64,000 nt of DNA from Tissierella pigra. GTDB lineage: Bacteria; Bacillota; Clostridia; Tissierellales; Tissierellaceae. Below the pieces are notes generated by a model. That model saw only the letters and a list, made by a program, of their open reading frames with translations. It had not been told where the DNA came from and searched no databases. The position numbers were made by a program, and so were the translations under genes. Below, piece after piece: positions 44,089-52,813 of this stretch. How positions within the stretch are numbered: the first letter of the stretch is position 1; the number at the start of each line of letters is the position of its first letter. The stretch is taken from NCBI RefSeq assembly GCF_009695605.1, contig NZ_VUNQ01000003.1, positions 114,224 to 178,223 of the forward strand. The letters run 5' to 3'.

Positions 44089-45003
44089 CTACTTTTGCTG
44101 GTAGAAGGCAGAGTTTAATGTTGGTGGGACTGAATGGGGATATTGAACTGCAATACGATTTTCAGGCTTTGCATCAAACATATATAGAAAGAAAAGGAAT
44201 ATCCACTCCAGTGGTTTCATTATAAAATATATAGCATCAGCAATATATGGAGACTGTATATGCTTTGCTATTGGATAGCCAGTTTTATCATATAAAGTCC
44301 TCACAAAACGATGAAAATTTGGTGTCCGTTCTTCAAGAAGCTGTTCAAAAGCATTGGCGATACATAACTGTCGATTTACAATCACTCTATGGCCATGTCG
44401 TTTCCCAGTACGCATGGGTTTTACAATTGTTGGATGTCCGCCTGCAGCAACTGTACATAAATAATGTTCATCTCTATAAATGTTTTGAGGTGCAACTTTC
44501 TGTGACAAATTCCAATCGGCAGTTTCTGTCCACGCTTTTATAAAGCTGTCTGGCTCCTGACCAAAAAGAATCAATACAGCAACTAAAATACCAAGCAGAG
44601 GAATTGCAGCAAGAAAAGCAATCCATGGCCAGTTAGAGGTATTATTTAGTAATATCACAAGATGCTTATATTTATGAGAGACATTTTCTTTTTTGAAAGT
44701 TTGTTGATGCACAACATCTTTTATTGTTCTTATAGCGATCAAAACCCAGTTTAAGGGGAATAAGCAGAGTAAAATCATATCTTTATCTAGTGCATTAAAT
44801 ATTTGAACACACCATAGAATACATTCTGCAATACCAAGGTATAGTGCAGAAATACATAGCACTGCAAAAAGCGGAGGCATTTTTTCAATGGGGGAAAATC
44901 TAAGAATCATATATCCAAGAACAGCTACTAAAGCAATAATACCCATAGTCAAAAATGATTTTGTCGCAATTGGAGTATGTATTTCATGGTTATACAATTG
45001 CAC
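44089..45003 (-). CDS. DUF6688 family membrane protein
   Basis: 304 residues with four or five membrane segments in the first half, and a conserved soluble tail with EHYLCTVAAGGHPTIVKPMR (HYLCTVAAGGHP is the recognisable core) and RHGHRVIVNRQL. The pattern is that of DUF6688, a family with no known function. Start is GTG 45003, directly after the upstream gene (3-bp gap), so they are probably co-translated. Codon use looks somewhat less AT-biased than neighbours. Confidence 0.7.
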   Translation of the reverse strand: MQLYNHEIHTPIATKSFLTMGIIALVAVLGYMILRFSPIEKMPPLFAVLCISALYLGIAECILWCVQIFNALDKDMILLCLFPLNWVLIAIRTIKDVVHQQTFKKENVSHKYKHLVILLNNTSNWPWIAFLAAIPLLGILVAVLILFGQEPDSFIKAWTETADWNLSQKVAPQNIYRDEHYLCTVAAGGHPTIVKPMRTGKRHGHRVIVNRQLCIANAFEQLLEERTPNFHRFVRTLYDKTGYPIAKHIQSPYIADAIYFIMKPLEWIFLFFLYMFDAKPENRIAVQYPHSVPPTLNSAFYQQK

Positions 45004-45006
45004 ATT

Positions 45007-45360
45007 CTAATCGTCAAAAACAATGTTAACCAATGACACATAAAAAAGTGTAAATGTCACCCCAATACTCATTGCTACAACTTCCCATATTTTTATTGCC
45101 TTTTCTTTTTCCTCTGTTTTAGGTTTGATAAAAAGTAAAATAATATTTTCAATTGTTAAAACAATAGGTAAAGTTAATAATGAATATATCAATAGTCCAG
45201 GCAATATATCTTGAAAAAGAAAATTTGATGAATTTTGGATTATACTAATAATCAATAATGTTGCTACAATGAAAAATGAGCCTATAAAGCTAAGTATTAG
45301 TGTGGTTAAAATAGGAGCTATATAAAAATACTTTCCTATCTTCCTGAAAATAACTTTCAT
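45007..45360 (-). CDS. small integral membrane protein of unknown function
   Basis: 117 residues with three hydrophobic segments (about 13-38, 50-76, 93-114) and a charged loop TEEKEKAIK between the last two. No family is recognised. It lies 3 bp upstream of the DUF6688 gene, so the two likely form an operon. ATG 45360 has no strong ribosome site (AGGTGT). Confidence 0.55.
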   Translation of the reverse strand: MKVIFRKIGKYFYIAPILTTLILSFIGSFFIVATLLIISIIQNSSNFLFQDILPGLLIYSLLTLPIVLTIENIILLFIKPKTEEKEKAIKIWEVVAMSIGVTFTLFYVSLVNIVFDD

Positions 45361-45528
45361 TTAAAACACCTCTATTTATTCTAAATAAACAACTTCTACA
45401 TTTTTATCATATACCTTACTTACATGTAATTATTATAACATCTTGTCATATACAAATGGATAGAATTTAGAGATTACTTTTCTGATTTGTTCTCTCTAAT
45501 ATTGTCTTTTTCAATATTTTATTATATT

Positions 45529-48500
45529 TTAAATTGTATATTTAAATTTTTCAGTAATACTAATTATCTTTCCATCTTTTACTTCAATGAAAAATGGTAA
45601 GTTTTGTTCAGATAGTGGAAATTCATTTAACTTTCCTAAATGTTTTATGAATTCATCCTTTTTCGTTGTAGTATATAGTCTATCACCTTCTGAATCTTTT
45701 ACAAAATTAAGGTTAACATCAGTAAAAGTAAATATAACTTCATCTGCTAATTCAAAGACTCTCTCACCTTTATTCTTGTCAATAATCATATATCCACTTG
45801 GCATATCATATTCATTTAAACCCAGTTCTTTTACTCTTTCTTGATCTTCCCACTCTACGATTTCCACTTCGTTAAAATACAATGTATTATCCTTTATTAC
45901 TATATTCCCTACTAATGCCTCTGGTTGGTTTGTTTTTGTATTATATTCACCCCATATTTTATAAAATTCTTTGAACCATTTTTTATTTTTAGCCACTTCA
46001 GAAGTTTTATGTCCTAATGTTGACATAGTTAGGCTATCGCCAACCTCCCTATTTATATAGGACACAATAATATTCATATCCTCACCGTCTATAGCATATT
46101 TAATATAGTCTAAATTATCAATAAGTGAGAATAAAATTAAAGATTGAGATCTCCAAATATGGTCAGAACTCGTAGCTATATACTTTGATCTAGTTTCAAC
46201 ACTAGACTTAAAATTAATCTGTAATCCATAAGGCTCTTCCTTAGTAAATAATTCTATTCCAACTGGTATTAATTCTTCTGGGAAATCTAAAAAATTAATT
46301 ATATTACTAACTTTTGAATTATCTCCTATATAGGTTCCTTTAAGCTTATATAAATCATCTATTTTACTAATATCTTTATTTTTTTCTTCCATATAATCTG
46401 TATTCTTATTTATAAAAATATCTATTCCTTTTTCCGTATCTAAATGCCCATAAAATCCAAACCCTGATTCTTCAAGTTCATAATCAATAACAATGTTATC
46501 TGCTAATACTTCCTCTTTTCCATTAACTAGTTTTATTAGACTATGGTACCCTTCACCTTTATATCTGCAAAACAGTATATTATCCTTTGATATACTTATA
46601 GGCATGAAATCAAAATTATTTCCTTCAGTTATATTTTTTACTGAAGATGTATTTAAATCATATTCATAAATATGATGAGGTTGAACCTCCCAGTCCTCAA
46701 AAGCCTTATTATAATCAAAATCCCAAGACTCATCTTGCCCATTAGTTGCTGAATATAATAATTTTTCTCCATCTAATGTAAAACTTGGAGTCATGGCTAC
46801 TAAGTCTTTATCCATGAATTCAATATTTTTAAATGTTTTATCTTTATTTATATCTAATAAAATCACCTCTTTAGATAAAATCATTTCTCTGCCTGAACCC
46901 TCTACTATTGCAATTAAATCATTATTCTTAGGATTTATAGAAAGATTATCCTTATATGGTAATAATGTTATATCTGTAAATTCTGTATGTTCCTTTTTTT
47001 CTACATCATATACTCCAATACCTATTCCATCAGTACTTAGTGAACCAGAAGCAGGTTTTTCCATTATATAAACATATTTCCCATCCTTTGTTACATCCCA
47101 TATAATAGGATTATACCCTATCACCTCATCTGTAGTTTCTCTGGACTCTATTATGGTGTTTATTGGGAACATTTTTATCTTGGAATCATAATCTTTTAGA
47201 CTTATTTCTACTACACCATTATTAGCAGCATAATCTGTTCCTTCTGATGTCCATTTGCTGATTTTTATACCATAAATGGTATCTTTATTAGCTGACCTAA
47301 GGTTATCATAATAATATTCGTCTAAATGCTCTTTTTTATCTTTGGTTGATACATTATATATTGTAAAACCAGGATTATCTGTAGAATATACTATGGTTTT
47401 ATCATCTATCCAGTCATAGGAAATATAATAATGATTAATATTATCTGCTGTCTTTTCATAGGTTTTATTTTTTATATCATAAATATAAAGACTATTTTTA
47501 TTAGTATAAGCTATATAACTTCCAGATTTGGAAATAAGAGGATAAATAAATTCTTTTCCTTCATGGACTTTTATCTCTTCTTCACTATTTAAATAAGAAT
47601 AATAAAGTCCATCTTCTTTGATATATACTACAAAAGAATCATTTTCTTTTATTACTTTATTAGGCAAAATACTACAAGCTAAGGTGATTCCTGATATTAA
47701 TATCAGAATTCCTGTAAATAATGAAATAATATGTTTTTTTCTAGTTGTTTTAAATGAAAATATCATATTTTCCAATCTAGACTTTAATAGATTTCCTTCG
47801 CTTCCCATGGCTGTTGTAAGAGAACTTTTCTTTATCATGGAATTACCTATTAAATTTAAAATAGTTTCTCCATAATACTTTCTATCACTAATATCCATTT
47901 TTTCTACTACCTTTTCATCTATGGAGTATTCACAGTATTTATCCATTTCTTTTAGCAATATATATATTAGTGGATTGAACCAATGTATAGCATTTACAAT
48001 AAGACTAAAAGTCTTTATTATAATGTCTTTTCTTTTATAATGACCTAGTTCATGTAAGAATATCATTTTCAATCTTTTATAGTCTTCATCAATCTTTGGA
48101 ATTAGTACTATAGGATAAAATATTCCTATTAACATTGGAGAGCTAATAACATCATAAACCTTTAAAGGTATTCTGCTATTTATATTTAACTCATCTTTAC
48201 ATAGATTGAACACTGTTAAAACAGAACTTTCCTCTATCTCTATGCTGTTTTTTAAAACAGAAAATTTAAACCTTATATATGGTATGATTTTTAATAACAA
48301 TAAAATAACCATACCAATTATCCAAATATATTTAATTATGTCCATATAAAAACTCATATTAAATTTTATATCTTGAAGATTATGATTTTCTGCTTCTGTT
48401 ATATTGGTATAATTATTTTTTACTTTACCTTTCATTTCATATTCTGGATTCTGTTTTTCTGTATTTGGACTATTGCCTATATCCCTTATTGTCTCATTTT

Positions 48501-48744
48501 TAATTATATCCTTTTCTCCATCTGAATCTTGAATTTCTAAATTAGAAATATTAGGAATTGATTTTATAGGAATTTTTATAAAATTTCCTACTGGTATAAT
48601 AAAGAAAACTAATGTTAAGATAATCATTTTATAATGCCAAGATGAATTGAAATGTTTCTTAGTTATAGGCTTTATGAATAAAAATATAAAAAATATAATA
48701 CTCCCTGTAATAGACATATTAAATACTGTATTTAGAGTTTCCAT
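45529..48744 (-). CDS. BlaR1/MecR1-type M56 metallopeptidase with beta-propeller sensor
   Basis: 1071 residues, about twice the length of standard BlaR1. Four N-terminal transmembrane segments flank a zinc protease domain with HELGH at 231-235 and KRKD after it. A further membrane helix lies near 343-360 (a HIISLFTGILILISG segment). The extracellular part is not a penicillin-binding domain: it has repeated short blades (ISKSGSYIAYT, LTLDGEKLLYSATN-like) typical of TolB/WD40-like propellers, then a C-terminal region with several Trp-rich strands. It lies just after a BlaI-type repressor, so it presumably senses an external signal and cleaves or triggers loss of the repressor. Confidence 0.85.
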   Translation of the reverse strand: METLNTVFNMSITGSIIFFIFLFIKPITKKHFNSSWHYKMIILTLVFFIIPVGNFIKIPIKSIPNISNLEIQDSDGEKDIIKNETIRDIGNSPNTEKQNPEYEMKGKVKNNYTNITEAENHNLQDIKFNMSFYMDIIKYIWIIGMVILLLLKIIPYIRFKFSVLKNSIEIEESSVLTVFNLCKDELNINSRIPLKVYDVISSPMLIGIFYPIVLIPKIDEDYKRLKMIFLHELGHYKRKDIIIKTFSLIVNAIHWFNPLIYILLKEMDKYCEYSIDEKVVEKMDISDRKYYGETILNLIGNSMIKKSSLTTAMGSEGNLLKSRLENMIFSFKTTRKKHIISLFTGILILISGITLACSILPNKVIKENDSFVVYIKEDGLYYSYLNSEEEIKVHEGKEFIYPLISKSGSYIAYTNKNSLYIYDIKNKTYEKTADNINHYYISYDWIDDKTIVYSTDNPGFTIYNVSTKDKKEHLDEYYYDNLRSANKDTIYGIKISKWTSEGTDYAANNGVVEISLKDYDSKIKMFPINTIIESRETTDEVIGYNPIIWDVTKDGKYVYIMEKPASGSLSTDGIGIGVYDVEKKEHTEFTDITLLPYKDNLSINPKNNDLIAIVEGSGREMILSKEVILLDINKDKTFKNIEFMDKDLVAMTPSFTLDGEKLLYSATNGQDESWDFDYNKAFEDWEVQPHHIYEYDLNTSSVKNITEGNNFDFMPISISKDNILFCRYKGEGYHSLIKLVNGKEEVLADNIVIDYELEESGFGFYGHLDTEKGIDIFINKNTDYMEEKNKDISKIDDLYKLKGTYIGDNSKVSNIINFLDFPEELIPVGIELFTKEEPYGLQINFKSSVETRSKYIATSSDHIWRSQSLILFSLIDNLDYIKYAIDGEDMNIIVSYINREVGDSLTMSTLGHKTSEVAKNKKWFKEFYKIWGEYNTKTNQPEALVGNIVIKDNTLYFNEVEIVEWEDQERVKELGLNEYDMPSGYMIIDKNKGERVFELADEVIFTFTDVNLNFVKDSEGDRLYTTTKKDEFIKHLGKLNEFPLSEQNLPFFIEVKDGKIISITEKFKYTI

Positions 48745-48745
48745 A

Positions 48746-49123
48746 TCATAACCTCCTAATCCAGTCTTTTAACTCTTTTAAGTCATTTTCATCTATCTTC
48801 TTATTATCATATAATGACGCTACTAAAGACTTTATGCTGCCACCATACATATTTTCTATAAATCCGTCAGCTTGGTAGGATTTATATTCATCTTTACTAA
48901 TATTTGGAGAATAATAATTAACTCTCTTTTCTTTTCTTACATTTAATACATTTTTATCTACTAATCGCTTAGCTAATGTAAGTATAGTAGTATGTTTCCA
49001 AAAATTATCTTCTCCCAGTTTTTCAATTATATCAACTGTAGTAACTTCCCTACCCTCATTCCAAATAATTTCCATTATTTCATATTCTGCATCTGAAATT
49101 TTAATTATATCCAATCCTATCAC
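48746..49123 (-). CDS. BlaI/MecI/CopY-type repressor
   Basis: 125 residues, winged-helix repressor. N-terminal DNA-binding part: ISDAEYEIMEIIWNEG, then VTTVDIIEKLGE and HTTILTLAKRLVDKNVL. The C-terminal dimerisation helix contains the region cut in such proteins. It should bind the two TACATNATGTA dyads in its own promoter and be relieved by the downstream M56 protein. AGGAGTG precedes ATG 49123, and the gene stops one base before the M56 gene starts. Confidence 0.92.
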   Translation of the reverse strand: MIGLDIIKISDAEYEIMEIIWNEGREVTTVDIIEKLGEDNFWKHTTILTLAKRLVDKNVLNVRKEKRVNYYSPNISKDEYKSYQADGFIENMYGGSIKSLVASLYDNKKIDENDLKELKDWIRRL

Positions 49124-49133
49124 TCCTCTTATT

Positions 49134-49185
49134 CTACATTATGTAGTATTGCAGTTATTTTACATCATGTAGAATACAAAGTCAA
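49134..49185 (-). promoter_or_regulatory. BlaI-type operators and promoter
   Basis: Two dyads, CTACATTATGTAG (49134-49146) and TACATCATGTAG (49161-49172), match the TACA-N-TGTA style of BlaI/MecI operators. On the minus strand TTGACT (49180-49185) and TAAAAT (49157-49162) are 17 bp apart, so one dyad lies between -35 and -10 and the other just after the start of transcription. This is the classic repressor-blocked layout. Confidence 0.9.
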
Positions 49186-49249
49186 GTTTAAAGATTACCT
49201 ATAAATCATTTTCTAAGGTCATCAAACTATATTTTTTTCTCAAAATAAA

Positions 49250-49289
49250 AAAGGTTGAAACCCCTACTTAAAAGGACTTCAAAACCTTT
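49250..49289 (-). terminator. terminator of the Shango cassette
   Basis: On the minus strand AAAGGTTTTGAA pairs with TTCAACCTTT, followed by TTTTTATTTT. It lies 70 bp after the helicase stop. Confidence 0.7.
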
Positions 49290-49358
49290 ATTAATTACTT
49301 CCAACTAATATTAAACAACTTAAAGTATATTGGTGATTTCAAAAAATCTGACTCTAAA

Positions 49359-51488
49359 TTAAAAGAATCCATTAAAAGTGTTAGTTACTGAATTACTCAA
49401 ATATTTTTTTACTCCTTCTAAATCCAATTTATTATTAATCACATATTTAACTTTTAAATTATCTGGTAATAGTGCTCTATATTTGTTAAAAGATAAATAT
49501 AATTCCACTATTTCTGGATGAGTTATTAAATATAAAAAAATATCATTTTCATTAAAATTTCTTTCCATTACCTTATTTATAGCTTCTCTTATGTTCAATC
49601 CATATATAAAGGTTTCTTTATCTTCAAGCTTATAGTTTATACTATTATTTAGCATATTTAATAAGAGCTGTAAAGTTCTATTTATTCTTGTCCCTTGAAA
49701 TGTTCTAAGCCCAACTTTATCATCTTTCTCTACCCAGTGAAAACCGTCATACTTTAAATTCTCTTCTGAAAGCTTTAATAAGACCTCTTTAATGTCATCA
49801 TTATAGCACTCCCAATGCCCCTCATTCTTCAATATAGTTTTCATTCGATTTCTTATTTCATTGGTTATGTTACCACCATCTCCAAAAAACATAGGTGGAT
49901 TTCCGTCTATGGCTTTATCTACATATATTTTTTTACCCTTCAATTCTATATCTGTTATTTTCCATATCTGTGCAGATAAAAATATATTTATTCCAATTTG
50001 TACACTAGGAGATAGTGGAATCTCTCCTATCTTTTTTTGGCTATTATAAACAGAGAAATTATTTTCTGTTTCAAAATGGGCAAAAAACTCTCTACCCCTC
50101 AATAATTTTTCTGATTCAATACCTGTTATTGCCTCATCTTCTAATATCTCTATATATTCTTTTTGTATTAAGTATTCTAATAATTCTAGGTACTCATTAT
50201 CCTCTATATCTTGCCATGAATTAAATTTTTTATTTAAAGCTTTTAAATTCTCAAATGGAATTCCAGTATTCTCCAATAAAATAGATATTATTTGATGTGC
50301 CAAAACATCATAAGGTTTTATTATTGGATCAATTCTATCTATTATTCCTTCTTCATAAAGTGATAATGCAGCTAGACCTTGTAGTAATGACCATTCATCA
50401 GTTGCAATAAAATGTAATACGTTTTTTCTTTCTCTTCTACCACTTCTTCCTAATCTTTGACCTAAGCTTGCTACGGAGTGTGGAGCGTTATATTGAACTA
50501 TACTATCTACCGAACCTATGTCTATTCCTAATTCCAAAGTAGATGTACAACATATGGAGAATAATTCCTCTTTACTATTCTTAGCAAAATTTTCTGCAGT
50601 AAGTCGCGTATCCTTACTTACTGCAGAATGATGAGCAAAATATCTAGTGTTTGAACCCATCTTTTGTGCTAATCTACTGAGACTCACTGATAATCTTTCT
50701 ACTTCGCTTCTTGCATTTGGAAAAATCAACATGGATTCTCTTTGCGAGTAATCGTATATCTCATTTAATGCTTCAATTGATTCTTTTTTTATATTTGATT
50801 TATAATAGCTCTTGGTAACTTCTAAAGGATTTTTACTACTATCTAATAATACATCTGTATCTCTATTGCTGATAAAAAAATTCTTAACTATCTTATAATC
50901 TTCTCTATTTAAAGTAGCTGACATACCTATAAATCTAGGTTCTTTTGTCATATATAGTTTTGTTCTTTCCATCAGGGACTTTAACTGTATACCCCTATTA
51001 TTTTCTAGAAAGCTATGTATTTCATCAACTATTATCCATTCCGTACCATTAAAAAGACTCTTTGCTTCTCCTGATTTCAAAGATAACATAGCCTCCATAG
51101 ATTCTGGAGTTATTAAAAGTATTCCTTGTGGCCTTTTCAACAACTTATTTTTCTTAGACTTAGATGCTTCTCCATGCCAAGATGTTACAGGTATATTCAT
51201 ATAATCACATAAATCATGTATTCTTTTAAATTGATCATTTATAAGTGCTATTAAGGGAGATATATACATAATTTTAAGACCAGAATCCCAGTTTTCTATT
51301 GCGTTTATAGCTGGTAAAAACGCTGCTTCTGTTTTTCCTGAAGCAGTAGGTGCAGCTAATATTAAATTATTTTCCGTATCATTGACACGTTTTATTGATG
51401 CCTCTTGTATTTTTCTTAATGCCTCCCAACCTTCATCATATATATATTCTCTAATTTCTCTTCGCAACAAGTTATAGCTGCTCATCAT
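49359..51488 (-). CDS. sngC: Lhr-like DEAD/DEAH helicase of Shango defence (SngC)
   Basis: 709 residues, superfamily 2 helicase. Q-motif region, Walker A APTASGKTEAAF near residue 45, DEIHSF (DExH-type Walker B) near 150, MSATLNRED, and motif VI QRLGRSGRRERK near 340. The part after is Lhr/BrxHI-like (IATDEWSLLQGLAALSLYE). In Shango the helicase acts with the TerB protein and the ATPase against phage; how the three co-operate is not settled. It overlaps the ATPase gene by 4 bp (ATGA). Length is normal for the family. Confidence 0.9.
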   Translation of the reverse strand: MMSSYNLLRREIREYIYDEGWEALRKIQEASIKRVNDTENNLILAAPTASGKTEAAFLPAINAIENWDSGLKIMYISPLIALINDQFKRIHDLCDYMNIPVTSWHGEASKSKKNKLLKRPQGILLITPESMEAMLSLKSGEAKSLFNGTEWIIVDEIHSFLENNRGIQLKSLMERTKLYMTKEPRFIGMSATLNREDYKIVKNFFISNRDTDVLLDSSKNPLEVTKSYYKSNIKKESIEALNEIYDYSQRESMLIFPNARSEVERLSVSLSRLAQKMGSNTRYFAHHSAVSKDTRLTAENFAKNSKEELFSICCTSTLELGIDIGSVDSIVQYNAPHSVASLGQRLGRSGRRERKNVLHFIATDEWSLLQGLAALSLYEEGIIDRIDPIIKPYDVLAHQIISILLENTGIPFENLKALNKKFNSWQDIEDNEYLELLEYLIQKEYIEILEDEAITGIESEKLLRGREFFAHFETENNFSVYNSQKKIGEIPLSPSVQIGINIFLSAQIWKITDIELKGKKIYVDKAIDGNPPMFFGDGGNITNEIRNRMKTILKNEGHWECYNDDIKEVLLKLSEENLKYDGFHWVEKDDKVGLRTFQGTRINRTLQLLLNMLNNSINYKLEDKETFIYGLNIREAINKVMERNFNENDIFLYLITHPEIVELYLSFNKYRALLPDNLKVKYVINNKLDLEGVKKYLSNSVTNTFNGFF

Positions 51489-52813
51489 AGAACCTCAATA
51501 TCATCATCTTTATTAGCTTCATCCTTGGTTACTGGCATAGGTTCTTTACCAAACTTTCCATAAACTATACTTTCAATCTCTTCATCTGGATTTTGCCTAA
51601 TTAAATCCAGTACTTCTAGATAATCCTTAATAACTGCACGTGGAGTTAAAAATTCAGCTGCACCTGGTCTGTTTAATTGTTCTTCCATATATATTTGTAT
51701 ATTTTCAGTTGTCATGGATATATTTTTTCTATAGTGTATATTATAAATACTATTTAGATTATCAAGTAATGTATATATCTCTTCTACAGTCAAAGGTTTG
51801 AGTAGCAAAGCAGTTTTATTTGTATTTATTAATCTTGAATTTAAGTTACCATCACTTCCTAATCTTCCTTTTAAAGCACCATAACTAGACATACCACGAT
51901 GTTCATCAAATATAGTCTTTCTTGTAGCTCCAAAATTTATAAATAATCCTCTTGCAGTATTGGATTTACATTCATTAAATATATTTAGTATCTTTTCATA
52001 ATTCCTTTCTCTTGTCTGAGCCATAGGCAATTTATATAAATTAACAGCCTCATCAAAATTTACTACAAATCCTGAATATCCTATATCAGAAAATAATTCT
52101 GCTAAATTTTTAATAGCATCATACCAATTGTCATCATTTATTATTCTTTCTATTCCTAATTCTCTTTTAGATTCAGTTCTAGTGTCTATATCTCCACGTA
52201 TCCATCTTAGAGCCTTTAACTTCAACACTTTATTATCTTCTGCTATACCTTCATAATATTTAGAAATAGCCTGTCCTAATTCATAAGATAGTCCTACTGA
52301 TTTAAAACAACTAGTAATATTTAGTATTTCATTTTCTACAATTTTTTTATTTTCTATCATTAACAATTGATTAATAGGTATATTGTCTCTCTCAGATATG
52401 TTTGTGATAATCCTATTTATCCATTCTTCTATTATAGTATTTATAGCATTGCCGTCTTGCGAGGTCTGTATAACTATATTATTTATTATCTCATTATATA
52501 GAGACTTTGCTTTACCATCAGATGAATAGAATCTTCTTGTAGGTGTTAAATCCACTGTAGATACAACAAAGTTCTTTTGTACAGCAATAGATTCTATGGT
52601 TCTTAGCATAAAACTTTTTCCACTACCAAAATCTCCTATCCAAAATCTTATGTCACTGCCGCCTTGAGTTATAGATTCTAAAATTGAAATAATCTCCTGA
52701 ACCTCTTCATTTCGTCCGACTAAAAGATGTTGAATTCCTCTTCGTGGTACTACTCCTCCCTCTAGTGCCTTTATAATATTATCAGCTTCCTTAGGATTTA
52801 CCCTATTCTTCAT
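51485..52813 (-). CDS. sngB: BrxD-like P-loop ATPase of Shango defence (SngB)
   Basis: 442 residues, DUF2791/BrxD-type ATPase. It begins with ADNIIKALEGGVVPRRGIQH, then GRNEEVQEII, Walker A GDFGSGKSFMLR near residue 65, VVSTVDLTP, and the Walker B-like FVVNFDEAVNLYK near 250, followed by the DLGRIG-like LKGRLGSDG and FLTPRAVIKDY at the C-terminus. Complete in length. It overlaps both neighbours, so the three proteins are made together. BrxD and helicase pairs are also in BREX, but no pglZ, brxC or methylase is here. Confidence 0.9.
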   Translation of the reverse strand: MKNRVNPKEADNIIKALEGGVVPRRGIQHLLVGRNEEVQEIISILESITQGGSDIRFWIGDFGSGKSFMLRTIESIAVQKNFVVSTVDLTPTRRFYSSDGKAKSLYNEIINNIVIQTSQDGNAINTIIEEWINRIITNISERDNIPINQLLMIENKKIVENEILNITSCFKSVGLSYELGQAISKYYEGIAEDNKVLKLKALRWIRGDIDTRTESKRELGIERIINDDNWYDAIKNLAELFSDIGYSGFVVNFDEAVNLYKLPMAQTRERNYEKILNIFNECKSNTARGLFINFGATRKTIFDEHRGMSSYGALKGRLGSDGNLNSRLINTNKTALLLKPLTVEEIYTLLDNLNSIYNIHYRKNISMTTENIQIYMEEQLNRPGAAEFLTPRAVIKDYLEVLDLIRQNPDEEIESIVYGKFGKEPMPVTKDEANKDDDIEVL

